DNA of 64,000 bases from Lentzea aerocolonigenes (GTDB lineage Bacteria; Actinomycetota; Actinomycetes; Mycobacteriales; Pseudonocardiaceae). Below the pieces are notes generated by a model. The model searched no databases. It was not told the DNA's origin and saw nothing but the letters and a program-made list of their open reading frames with translations. Both the position numbers and the translations under genes were made by a program. Numbering within the stretch: position 1 is the stretch's first letter; the number at the start of each line of letters is the position of its first letter. The stretch is from the NCBI RefSeq assembly GCF_000974445.1, contig NZ_BBOJ01000002.1:1-64000 (forward strand), written 5' to 3'. Shown here one piece after another: positions 8,691-16,362 of the stretch.

Positions 8691-8757
8691 GTGGCCACCG
8701 TAGGACGGCCATGCGCCAGGTGCACGATCACTTGCGTTCAAGGCAAGGCGATGAGCG

Positions 8758-9342
8758 TCAACGCTGCCGGTCGCGCAACACCTTGTCCGCGTTGTGGCCG
8801 CGCCGGGCCTCGCGGTCGAAGATGCCGAGGATCTCGCACGGTCCGCCCGCGGTGCCGATCGCGTGCGGGAGCATCGTCGGGAACTCGGCCGCCTGGTTGG
8901 TCTCCACGCGGAACCGCCGGTTGCCCAGCAGCAGGACGGCGGTGCCGGACAGGACGACGAGCCACTCCCGTCCGGAATGCGCGCGCAGCGAGGCCGGGTT
9001 GTCGGGCGGCGGGTTCGTCATGCGCTGGCGCATCACGGTCATGCCGGGTTCCGCCCTGATCGGCCACCGCATCAGGCCGTGCGCGCCGTCGATCATCGGG
9101 CTGACGATCACGTCGTCGGTGTCGGTCTCGACGAGCTGGTCCAGTGACGTGTCCAGGGCCCGCGCGAGCGTGACGAGCTGGTCGAGGGCGAGCCGGCGCT
9201 GGCCGTTCTCGATGCGGCTGAGCGAGGACGGGCTCAGCTTGGCGCGGCTCGCGAGCTCGTCCAGCGACCAGCCCTGTGCCACCCGGAGCGCGCGGATCCG
9301 CTTGCGCACGAGGCTGTCGAGATCGCCGTCTTCTTGCGTCAT
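8758..9342 (-). CDS. XRE regulator with C-terminal cupin domain
   Basis: A 194-residue regulator: helix-turn-helix at residues about 10 to 65 (LDELASRAKLSPSSLSRIENG) and a cupin_2 barrel in the C-terminal half (SGREWLVVLSGTAVLLLGNRRF, with FPTMLPHAI). Such proteins sense a small ligand in the cupin pocket. ATG 9342 is used; an ATG 6 bases upstream is equally possible. It is divergent from the MFS exporter with a 47-bp gap, the usual layout for a local repressor of an efflux gene. Confidence 0.88.
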   Translation of the reverse strand: MTQEDGDLDSLVRKRIRALRVAQGWSLDELASRAKLSPSSLSRIENGQRRLALDQLVTLARALDTSLDQLVETDTDDVIVSPMIDGAHGLMRWPIRAEPGMTVMRQRMTNPPPDNPASLRAHSGREWLVVLSGTAVLLLGNRRFRVETNQAAEFPTMLPHAIGTAGGPCEILGIFDREARRGHNADKVLRDRQR

Positions 9343-9344
9343 GC

Positions 9345-9358
9345 GCATGATCGTATGC
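9345..9358. promoter_or_regulatory. Possible operator between XRE-cupin and MFS genes
   Basis: GCAT and ATGC arms around 6 bases lie exactly between the divergent starts, 31 bp before the MFS ATG. The arms are short, so this is a weak call supported mainly by position. Confidence 0.25.
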
Positions 9359-9389
9359 CTGGTCCGCAAGGTCTGCCTACCGTCGCGGC

Positions 9390-10742
9390 ATGACACATCG
9401 CAAGACCTTGATCGCGGTCTCCGTGGCGTTGATGGCCGTCATCTCCTCGGTGACCGGCCTGAACGTCGCCCAGCCCGACCTCGCCGCCGAGTTCGGCGCC
9501 TCGCAGAGCACCGTCCTGTGGATCATCAACGTCTACGTCCTCACGCTGTCCGCGTTGCTGCTGCCGCTCGGCGCGGTCGGCGACCGGTGGGGCCGCAAGC
9601 CGGTGCTCGTCGCCGGCCTGGTCGTGTTCGGCGTCTCCAACGTGATCGCGGGAGTGGCGCAGTCGGTCGAACTGGTGCTCGCGGCACGCGTGCTCAGCGG
9701 GATCGGCGCGGCGACGATCATGCCCGTGACGCTCGCCGTGATCACCTCGACGTTCCCGGAGCGGGAGCGCGGGCGGGCGATCGGGGTGTGGACCGGTGTC
9801 GCCGGGGGCGGAGGTCTGCTCGGCATGTTCCTGTCGGCGGTTCTCGTCGACTGGGCGAGCTGGCGCTACCTGTTCGTGCTGCCGGTGGTGCTCGTGGTCG
9901 TCGCGCTGGTGATGACCACGCGGTCGGTGCCCGACTCGCGTGAAGCCGCGGAGCACCCGTTCGACGTCGTCGGATCGGTGCTGTCCGGGGTGACCGTGGC
10001 CGGGCTGATCTTCTTCCTGCACGAGGGCTCGGTGATCAGCCTGGTCGCCGGGGTCGCCGCCGGAGTCGCCTTCGTCGCGTGGGAGCTGCGCCAGAGCGCT
10101 CCTCTGCTGGACGTCCGGCTGTTCCGCGAACGTGGCCTGGCCGACGGTTCCGCGGTGCTGGTGACGGTGTTCGGGGTGCAGGCGGGCGTGTCGATCGTGC
10201 TGTACCCGTACTTCCAGACCGTGCTGGGATGGTCGGGCCTGCTGGCCACCGTGGCGTTGCTGCCGATGGCCGGGTCGATGATGGTGGCGTCCGGTCTCGC
10301 CCCTCGCCTCGCCGAACGGATCGGGCCTCGCGCCACGACCGCCACCGGGATCGCCCTGGGCGGCGCGGGCCTCGCGCTGATGGCGGTGCTCGTGTCGGCG
10401 GGCGGTTACCCGGCGATCCTGCCCGGCATGATCGCGATGGGCGTCGGCACCGGACTGTCCATGCCGCCCGCCACCGAGGCGATCACCGGTGCGCTGCCAC
10501 GCGAGCGCCAGGGCGTGGCCTCCGCGCTCAACGACGTCACCAGGGAGCTCGGCACCGCGCTCGGCGTCGCGTTCCTGGGCGCGCTGGTGGCCAGGACCGT
10601 CGACGCGGGTGGGTCCTTCGTGGACGGTTGGAGGACCGCCATGTGGGCGGGAGTCGCCCTCATGGCGGTCCTGCTCGTCACTGCTGTTCGAGCAGCTCGA
10701 GCAACTTCTCCGGCGGGTTCTCCCCGAACAAGCTCTCGATGA
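9390..10742 (+). CDS. MFS drug exporter, DHA2/EmrB type
   Basis: A 450-residue transporter with many membrane helices in the 14-helix DHA2 arrangement. Motif A-like GDRWGRKPVLVAG follows helix 2, and VLSGIGAATIMPVTLA matches the antiporter region. Proton-driven export of a toxic small molecule is the family role. The last 21 codons overlap the convergent monooxygenase gene by 65 bp; the C-terminus after the final helix (RAARATSPAGSPRTSSR) looks like unconstrained tail, so the overlap may come from loss of an earlier stop. Confidence 0.9.
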   Translation: MTHRKTLIAVSVALMAVISSVTGLNVAQPDLAAEFGASQSTVLWIINVYVLTLSALLLPLGAVGDRWGRKPVLVAGLVVFGVSNVIAGVAQSVELVLAARVLSGIGAATIMPVTLAVITSTFPERERGRAIGVWTGVAGGGGLLGMFLSAVLVDWASWRYLFVLPVVLVVVALVMTTRSVPDSREAAEHPFDVVGSVLSGVTVAGLIFFLHEGSVISLVAGVAAGVAFVAWELRQSAPLLDVRLFRERGLADGSAVLVTVFGVQAGVSIVLYPYFQTVLGWSGLLATVALLPMAGSMMVASGLAPRLAERIGPRATTATGIALGGAGLALMAVLVSAGGYPAILPGMIAMGVGTGLSMPPATEAITGALPRERQGVASALNDVTRELGTALGVAFLGALVARTVDAGGSFVDGWRTAMWAGVALMAVLLVTAVRAARATSPAGSPRTSSR

Positions 10743-11766
10743 GCTCCTCGCTGTCGGCACCGGTCTCCGCCGCCCGCACGAACATGGCCTCCTCGTACTC
10801 GGTGAGCGCCGCCTCCACGTCACCGGGGTGCGCGACGAGGGCCTCGGCCAGTTCGGCACCGTCCACCATGGCCAGGTTGGCGCCCTCACCGTTGGGCGGC
10901 ATGAGGTGCGCGGCGTCACCGACGAGCGTCACGCCGGGCACGCGGTCCCAGCGGTGGCCGGCGGGCAGGGTGTAGTGCTTGCGCAGCAACGGAACCGTGT
11001 CGGTCTCCGTGATGAGCGCGGTGAGCTCCGGCGCCCAGTCCTCGAACTCCCGCGCGACCTGTGCGGGGTCGGTGACGTCGAGGGTGTCGAACCACTCCTC
11101 GGGCTTGGTGAAGTCGATGTAGGCGTGGAGCGTGTCGCCGCGCTCGCGGTGCGCGAAGATGCCCTTGCCCTGGCCGGGCGCCATCAACGAGCCCCCGCCG
11201 ACGACCTTCGCGGCGGCGGGGTGCCGGGTGTCGGCGTGGTGGAGGTAGGTCTCGACGAACGCCACGCCGGTGTACTCGGGCGTGGCGTCGCTGAGCACGC
11301 GCCGGACCCGCGACCAGGCGCCGTCCGCGCCGACCAGCAGGTCCGGAGCAACTTTGGAGCCGTCGGCGAACGTGACCTCACGGCCCTCGACGCTCGTCAC
11401 CTTGTGGCCCCACCGCACGGTTCCGGCGGGGAGCGAGTCGAGCAGCATCTGCCGCAGTTCGGCGCGCATCACCTCGGGCCGCCCCTCCGAACCGTCGTCG
11501 GCCTTCTCGTGCAGCACGGTGCCGTCGGGGCCGAGGATGCGCATCGCCTGGCGGCCTTCGAGGATCAGGGCGCGGAACTCGTCCACGAGGCCCGCGGCCT
11601 TGACGGCGTGCTGGCCGTTGTAGTCGTGGATGTCGAGCATCCCGCCCTGCGCTCGCGACGTCGGTGACTCCTCGGCTTCGTAGACCACGGACGGGATGCC
11701 GTGGACGTGCAGCACGCGGGCGAGCGTGAGGCCGCCGAGGCCGGCACCGATGATCGTGACGTGCAT
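10678..11766 (-). CDS. FAD-dependent monooxygenase, TetX-like
   Basis: A 362-residue group A flavin monooxygenase. The dinucleotide-binding motif is VTIIGAGLGGLTLA at the very N-terminus, the DG motif lies in LLVGADGAWSRVRR, and the second FAD motif is VTLVGDAAHLMPPNGEG near residue 290. It would hydroxylate an aromatic or polyketide-like substrate with NADPH; members next to drug exporters often inactivate antibiotics. ATG 11766 has AAGGAG 7 bases upstream. It is convergent with the MFS exporter, so shared function is only suggested. Confidence 0.9.
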   Translation of the reverse strand: MHVTIIGAGLGGLTLARVLHVHGIPSVVYEAEESPTSRAQGGMLDIHDYNGQHAVKAAGLVDEFRALILEGRQAMRILGPDGTVLHEKADDGSEGRPEVMRAELRQMLLDSLPAGTVRWGHKVTSVEGREVTFADGSKVAPDLLVGADGAWSRVRRVLSDATPEYTGVAFVETYLHHADTRHPAAAKVVGGGSLMAPGQGKGIFAHRERGDTLHAYIDFTKPEEWFDTLDVTDPAQVAREFEDWAPELTALITETDTVPLLRKHYTLPAGHRWDRVPGVTLVGDAAHLMPPNGEGANLAMVDGAELAEALVAHPGDVEAALTEYEEAMFVRAAETGADSEELIESLFGENPPEKLLELLEQQ

Positions 11767-11864
11767 TCGGGCTCCTTCGAGGTCGTGATCCGGCAACACG
11801 ACCAGGCTGGCCCGCGGCGCTGGTACCGGCCGCACACCTCACTGGCAGCCGCTGACAGGCGCTG

Positions 11865-13007
11865 TCACCACTCGGCGAAGCTGCCGTCGTCGTGCCGCCA
11901 GATCGGCGACCGCCACGCGTGCCCGACCTCCGCCGCCCTCCGCACCGCCGCCTCGTCGACCTCCACCCCCAGCCCGGGCCCGGTCGGCCGGGCGATCCAC
12001 CCGTCCACGACCCGCACCGGCGCCATGTCCACCAGGTACGCCGGGTCCGTGCCGTGGTAGTGCATGCCCGCACTCTGTTCCTGGATCAGGAAGTTCGGCG
12101 TCGTGAACGCGACCTGCAACGACGCCGCCAGCGAGATCGGCCCGAGCGGGCAGTGCGGTGCGATCGACGCGCCGTAGACCTCGGCCAGCGAACCGATCCG
12201 CCGCAGCTCCGAGATGCCGCCCGCGTGGGACGGATCGGGCTGCACCACCGCGACGCCCGCCTCCAGCACCGGCTTGAACTCCCAGCGCGAGAACAGCCTC
12301 TCGCCCGTCGCGATCGGCACCGCGGACGCCTGCACCACCGACGCCAGCACCTCGGGTGGCAGCTCCGGCAGCACCGGTTCCTCGACGAACATCGGCTGCA
12401 CCTCTTCGAGCATCCGCACCAGACGTCGTGCCATGGCGGGAGAAACGCGGCCGTGGAAGTCGAGCGCGAGATCACCGTCCGGGCCCAGCGCCGCACGGGC
12501 CTCCCGCGCGCGCTCCAGCACCGCCTCGGCCTGCGCGGGGGAGGCGATGGGGCGCATTTCGGCTGTGGCGTTCATCTTCACGGCGGTGAACCCGGCCGCG
12601 ACCTGGCCCGCCACGGCCTCGTGCACGCTCGCCGGGCGGTCGCCGCCCACCCACGAGTACGCGCGCACCCGGTCACGCACCGGGCCGCCGAGCAGTTCGT
12701 GCACGGGCAGACCCCGTGCCTTGCCCGCGATGTCCCACAACGCGTGGTCGTAGCCCGAGAGTGCCGACGACAGGACCGGGCCCCCGCGGTAGAAACCGCC
12801 GCGGCGCAGGACCTGCCAGTGGTCCTCGACGCGCAGCGGGTCCTGGCCGATGACCAGGTCGGACAGCTCGTGCACGGCCGCGCGGACCGTCTCCGCCCTG
12901 CCCTCCACGACCGGCTCGCCCCAGCCGGTCACTTCCTCGTCCGTGCTCACCTTCAGGAACAACCAGCGGGGCCCGACCAGGAACGTCTCGACCGCTGTCA
13001 CCTTCAT
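11865..13007 (-). CDS. dgoD: D-galactonate dehydratase (enolase superfamily)
   Basis: A 380-residue mandelate-racemase/enolase-superfamily dehydratase. Metal and base motifs appear in order: AVKMNA, LDFHGR (Asp and His), FVEEP, IATGERLFSRWEF and APHCPLGPI with the catalytic His. Length and the RGGFYRGGPVLSSALSGYDHALWDIAGK block match DgoD, which converts D-galactonate to 2-keto-3-deoxygalactonate. It ends the minus-strand unit after the SDR and GH27 genes and overlaps the SDR stop by 4 bp, consistent with oxidative (De Ley-Doudoroff-like) use of galactose released from galactosides. Confidence 0.9.
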   Translation of the reverse strand: MKVTAVETFLVGPRWLFLKVSTDEEVTGWGEPVVEGRAETVRAAVHELSDLVIGQDPLRVEDHWQVLRRGGFYRGGPVLSSALSGYDHALWDIAGKARGLPVHELLGGPVRDRVRAYSWVGGDRPASVHEAVAGQVAAGFTAVKMNATAEMRPIASPAQAEAVLERAREARAALGPDGDLALDFHGRVSPAMARRLVRMLEEVQPMFVEEPVLPELPPEVLASVVQASAVPIATGERLFSRWEFKPVLEAGVAVVQPDPSHAGGISELRRIGSLAEVYGASIAPHCPLGPISLAASLQVAFTTPNFLIQEQSAGMHYHGTDPAYLVDMAPVRVVDGWIARPTGPGLGVEVDEAAVRRAAEVGHAWRSPIWRHDDGSFAEW

Positions 13008-13681
13008 GAACTGTCCTTTGCCGCGGACCAGCCGCCGTCGACCAGAATCTCCGCGCCCGTCACGAAGGACGTCCCCGGAGACAACAGAAATCCGATCACC
13101 GACGCCACCTCGGCCGGGTCGCCGAGGCGTCCGGCAGGGGTGGCTCGGGCACTGCGTTCACGATCTTCGGCGGAAACCCGGTCCCACGCCGCGGTCAGCA
13201 CGGGACCAGGCAGCACCGCGTTGACCCGGACGTCCGGCGCGTACTCGACCGCGAGCTGGCGGGTCAGTGCGACCAGGCCGCCCTTCGAGGCCGCGTACGC
13301 GCCGTGTCCGGGGATGCCGAAGTGCGCGTGCACCGACGAGACCAGCACGACCGCGCCACGCCGTTCGCGCAACGACGGCAGGCAGGCCCGCAGGCCGTGG
13401 AACGCGCCGCCGAGGTTGACCCCGAGCTGGCGGTCCCACGACGCCGGCGTGGTCGCGTCCAGCGGAGCTACGTCGACCGTGAAGGCGTTGCTCACCAACG
13501 CGTCCACACCGTCGGTGAGCTCCACCGCCCGCCGCCACGTCTCCGGGTCGCTGACGTCGCCTTTCACCGCCACGTCACCGGTGAGGTCGATGCCGACCAC
13601 CCGGTAGCCGTTGTCGGTCAGGTGCTGTGCCGTGGCGGCACCGATTCCCGCTGCCGCCCCCGACACCACCGCGCACTTCAT
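13004..13681 (-). CDS. SDR-family sugar dehydrogenase, candidate galactose dehydrogenase
   Basis: A 225-residue short-chain dehydrogenase. The cofactor motif is GAAAGIG at residues 8 to 14, the catalytic Ser is in VLVSSVH and the YxxxK pair in YAASK; the C-terminal VTGAEILVDGG is typical. It lies between the secreted alpha-galactosidase and galactonate dehydratase, and its stop overlaps dgoD. Oxidation of D-galactose to galactonolactone would fill the missing first step, but this is inferred from context; the SDR fold alone does not give the substrate. No lactonase is seen nearby. Confidence 0.85.
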   Translation of the reverse strand: MKCAVVSGAAAGIGAATAQHLTDNGYRVVGIDLTGDVAVKGDVSDPETWRRAVELTDGVDALVSNAFTVDVAPLDATTPASWDRQLGVNLGGAFHGLRACLPSLRERRGAVVLVSSVHAHFGIPGHGAYAASKGGLVALTRQLAVEYAPDVRVNAVLPGPVLTAAWDRVSAEDRERSARATPAGRLGDPAEVASVIGFLLSPGTSFVTGAEILVDGGWSAAKDSS

Positions 13682-13691
13682 GCAGTTTCTC

Positions 13692-15704
13692 CTAGAGCTT
13701 CTGCCGGTAGACCTTGTTGTCCGGCCCGCGCACCACCGTCCACGCCGATCCGTCCGGTCCAGCAGTAGCACCGACGGCGCCGACGAGCGAGTTGCTCGGG
13801 AACTCGTTGCGCTTGAACCAGCCACCCCAGGCGCCGTCCGTGCGGTTGACCTGCCAGAGCGTGTAGTCACCTGCCCGCGCGAACAGGTAGATCCGGTCGG
13901 CGTACTCGACCAGGGTCGGGCTGCCGGAGATCACGCCTCCGAGTGACGTCCACGAGCCGCCGGACACCGGACGGACCCACACGCTGTCGTCCGCGGTCCG
14001 CACGGCCACCTGACCGCCGGCCACGCTCGGCCTGCCGTAGATCGGGGCGTCACCGGGCGCGCCGAGCGAGGTCCACGTGCCGCTGTACTGCCAGACCTCG
14101 CCGTCCGAGCCGCGAGCGACGATCGTGCCGTCCGGAGACACCGAAGGCGCGTCGGCGAGCTTGCCGCCCAACGACTTCCAAGTTCCCCACTGTCCGTTGT
14201 GGAGCCTCCTCTGCCAGGCCCGGTTGTCGGTGCCGCGCACGGTCACCTCGACGTCCGAACCGACGGTCCGGACCGCGGGCTGGCCGAGGATCGCCTTGCC
14301 CAGGCTCGACCACTTGCCGCCGCGCAGCATCTTCAGCTCACCGCCGAGACCGCGCGAGAACACGATCGCTTCCTCACCGACGCGGGCGATGGCGGGCGAC
14401 GCGGTGGCGTCCGCTCCGACGGCCTCACCGGGCACGAGGTCCGTGCCGCGCAGCTTGAACATCGCCGTGCCGTGCGGAGGAACCGTCACCGTGTACTTGT
14501 CCGACTGCACACCTCGATCAGTGCGGGCACGCAGGTCACGCACCGACACCGCACCGCGCAGGCCCGCGTCGGCGAAGTTCACCGTCATCTCGGCGGGCAC
14601 GTCACGGCGGTTCAGCAGCACGACCGAGCGCTCACCCCTGCGTGACAACACCTTGCTGTACACGTCGGTGTCACCGGTCGACGCGACCCGCACGCCCTGG
14701 ATCGCCAGCGGGTCCTGGTTGACCGCGAGGATCTCCGGGTTCTTGAGCGTCGAGACCATCGACGGCGGCAGCGTGCGCGGGTCCGAGCCGATGATCAACG
14801 GTGAGGCCATCTGCGCCCACATCACGAACTGCGAGGTGGACTCCTCCTCGTTGAGCTCGTAGGTGCCCTGCTGCGTCTTGCGCATCGGGATCAGGTAGTC
14901 CGGGTCGTTGTAGTGGCCCGGACCGTTGGACTCGGCGTGCCACGCGTTGCGGTCCATGTTGCGCAGCACGTCACGCCAGATGCCCTCGTACGGCGTGCCG
15001 AACGCGACGTCGGTCGAGGTGCGCCACGAGTCGGCCAGCAGCGGACCGAACGTGTACGAGATGTGCGCGACCTGGTCCGGCGTGTGCGGGACGCCCCACT
15101 CGTCGGTGACCGGGTTGCACAGGTTCAGGACCATCGGCCGGCCCGCCTTCTGCACGGCGGCGCTGAAGTCCGCGAACGCCTGCGCGGGCTTGAGGTTCGC
15201 GAAGATCCCGCAGAGGAAGTCGATTTTGATCGCGTCGAACTTCCAGTCGGCGAACCGTCTCGCGTCCTTCTCGTAGTAGCCACCACCGCTGCCGGCCGCA
15301 CAGTGCTCGCCGTCGGACGGCCCGGCGTCGGTGTAGATGCCGGCCTTGAGCCCCTTGGCGTGCAGGTCCGAGACCAGCTTCGGGAAGCCGCCGGGGAACT
15401 TCGCCGGGTCCTCCACCAGGTTTCCCGCGCCGTCACGGGGAGTCGGCGCGTTCCACCCTCCGTCGATCCACACGATCTTGTAGCCCGCGTCGCGCAGGCC
15501 GCTGCCCACGAGGAAGTCCGCGACACCGCGCACGTCCTTCTCGTTCGGCGCACCAAGGCCGAAGTACGTGTTCCACCCCATGTACGGGGTCTTGGCGACT
15601 CCACTGTCGTAGTAAGTGGGCGCTCCTTGGTCGTCACCGGCGTGTGCGGGTGTCGCCACCAAGGACATCAAGGCGATGGCCAACGCGACTCTGCGAACGG
15701 ACAT
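13692..15704 (-). CDS. Secreted GH27 alpha-galactosidase with PLL-like propeller domain
   Basis: A 670-residue exported enzyme. A Sec signal ends near residue 22 (ATPAHA). The GH27 barrel has MGWNTYFGLG, the nucleophile in FDAIKIDFLCG near 161 and the acid/base in GHYNDPDYL near 265, followed by the usual beta-sandwich. From about residue 410 the chain is a run of six or seven repeats of about 45 residues built on W-SLGG and the phrase RGxDxxxWxxxL, as in PLL-type beta-propeller lectins. It probably releases terminal alpha-galactose outside the cell while the propeller binds glycan. The upstream operator at 15719 suggests control by the GntR regulator. Confidence 0.88.
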   Translation of the reverse strand: MSVRRVALAIALMSLVATPAHAGDDQGAPTYYDSGVAKTPYMGWNTYFGLGAPNEKDVRGVADFLVGSGLRDAGYKIVWIDGGWNAPTPRDGAGNLVEDPAKFPGGFPKLVSDLHAKGLKAGIYTDAGPSDGEHCAAGSGGGYYEKDARRFADWKFDAIKIDFLCGIFANLKPAQAFADFSAAVQKAGRPMVLNLCNPVTDEWGVPHTPDQVAHISYTFGPLLADSWRTSTDVAFGTPYEGIWRDVLRNMDRNAWHAESNGPGHYNDPDYLIPMRKTQQGTYELNEEESTSQFVMWAQMASPLIIGSDPRTLPPSMVSTLKNPEILAVNQDPLAIQGVRVASTGDTDVYSKVLSRRGERSVVLLNRRDVPAEMTVNFADAGLRGAVSVRDLRARTDRGVQSDKYTVTVPPHGTAMFKLRGTDLVPGEAVGADATASPAIARVGEEAIVFSRGLGGELKMLRGGKWSSLGKAILGQPAVRTVGSDVEVTVRGTDNRAWQRRLHNGQWGTWKSLGGKLADAPSVSPDGTIVARGSDGEVWQYSGTWTSLGAPGDAPIYGRPSVAGGQVAVRTADDSVWVRPVSGGSWTSLGGVISGSPTLVEYADRIYLFARAGDYTLWQVNRTDGAWGGWFKRNEFPSNSLVGAVGATAGPDGSAWTVVRGPDNKVYRQKL

Positions 15705-15718
15705 GGCGGGGAGCCTAC

Positions 15719-15736
15719 AATAATTCCTAATTTATG
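15719..15736. promoter_or_regulatory. Operator copy 1 of the galactoside cluster
   Basis: AATAATTCCTAATTTATG is an AT-rich imperfect palindrome (ATAA-T at one end, A-TTAT at the other) in otherwise GC-rich DNA. It sits in the 49-bp gap between the divergent GH27 and aldolase genes. The same 18 bases, with one change, occur at 21255 in front of the GntR regulator and the binding-protein gene. It is the probable site of that FadR-type regulator. Confidence 0.7.
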
Positions 15737-15753
15737 TGTAGTAGTCTGACTGC

Positions 15754-16344
15754 GTGAGCTACCGCTACGAGATCACCCGGGCAGTCGTGCGGCAGGGCAT
15801 CATCGCGATCGTCCGCACGCAGGACGCCGACTCCGCCGTCAAGGCCGCCGTCGAGTTGCTGGACGCAGGCCTGACGTCGCTGGAGCTCCCGCTGACGAAC
15901 CCGCAGGCACCCCAGGCCATCCAGCACCTGCGAGAGTCCTATCCGGACGCGACCATCGGCGCGGGTTCCGTGCTGGACGAGGCTTCGGCGGTGGCCGCGA
16001 TCCGCGCGGGCGCGCAGTTCCTGGTCGCTCCCAACCTGAACGCGTCGGTGATCCGGGCCGGACACAGGTACGGCGCGGCTGTGCTGCCGGGTGCAGGCAC
16101 GGTTTCCGAGGTCGTGCAGGCTCTCGAGGCGGGCGCGGACGCCGTGAAGGTGTTCCCCGCGCCGACGCCGCAGTGGGTGAAGGACGTCCTGGCGGTGCTG
16201 CCGTACGCGCCGCTGGTGCCGACCGGTGGCGTGGCACCGGCGGACGTGCCCGGATGGCTCGACGCGGGCGCCGTGGCATGCGGGGTCGGTTCGGCGCTCA
16301 CGCGCACGCCGCTTGACGAGATCAAAGCACTCATCAGGTCGTGA
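15754..16344 (+). CDS. KDPG/KDPGal-type aldolase
   Basis: A 196-residue class I aldolase of the Eda/DgoA family. The phosphate/substrate residues lie in GIIAIVRT and in LTSLELPLT (catalytic Glu), and the Schiff-base lysine is in DAVKVFPA near residue 131. GTG 15754 is the start. In the galactonate route it would split 2-keto-3-deoxy-6-phosphogalactonate into pyruvate and glyceraldehyde 3-phosphate. The kinase that makes that substrate is not in this cluster. The operator upstream is shared with the secreted galactosidase. Confidence 0.88.
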   Translation: MSYRYEITRAVVRQGIIAIVRTQDADSAVKAAVELLDAGLTSLELPLTNPQAPQAIQHLRESYPDATIGAGSVLDEASAVAAIRAGAQFLVAPNLNASVIRAGHRYGAAVLPGAGTVSEVVQALEAGADAVKVFPAPTPQWVKDVLAVLPYAPLVPTGGVAPADVPGWLDAGAVACGVGSALTRTPLDEIKALIRS

Positions 16345-16362
16345 GCGGGTGGCCGCCCGCTC
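16343..16362. terminator. Bidirectional hairpin between aldolase and GH36 genes
   Basis: GAGCGGG and CCCGCTC form a 7-bp GC stem around a 6-base loop, spanning the end of the aldolase gene and the stop of the convergent GH36 gene. No T-run follows, as is common in actinomycetes. Confidence 0.5.

Noticed and set aside
9339..10919. A 526-residue frame opposite the MFS gene
   Set aside because: Rich in His, Arg and Gln with no family resemblance; antisense to a clear transporter.
11853..11867. TGACAG/CTGTCA hairpin at the dgoD stop as a terminator
   Set aside because: Only 6 bp with a 3-base loop and no T-run; too weak to annotate.
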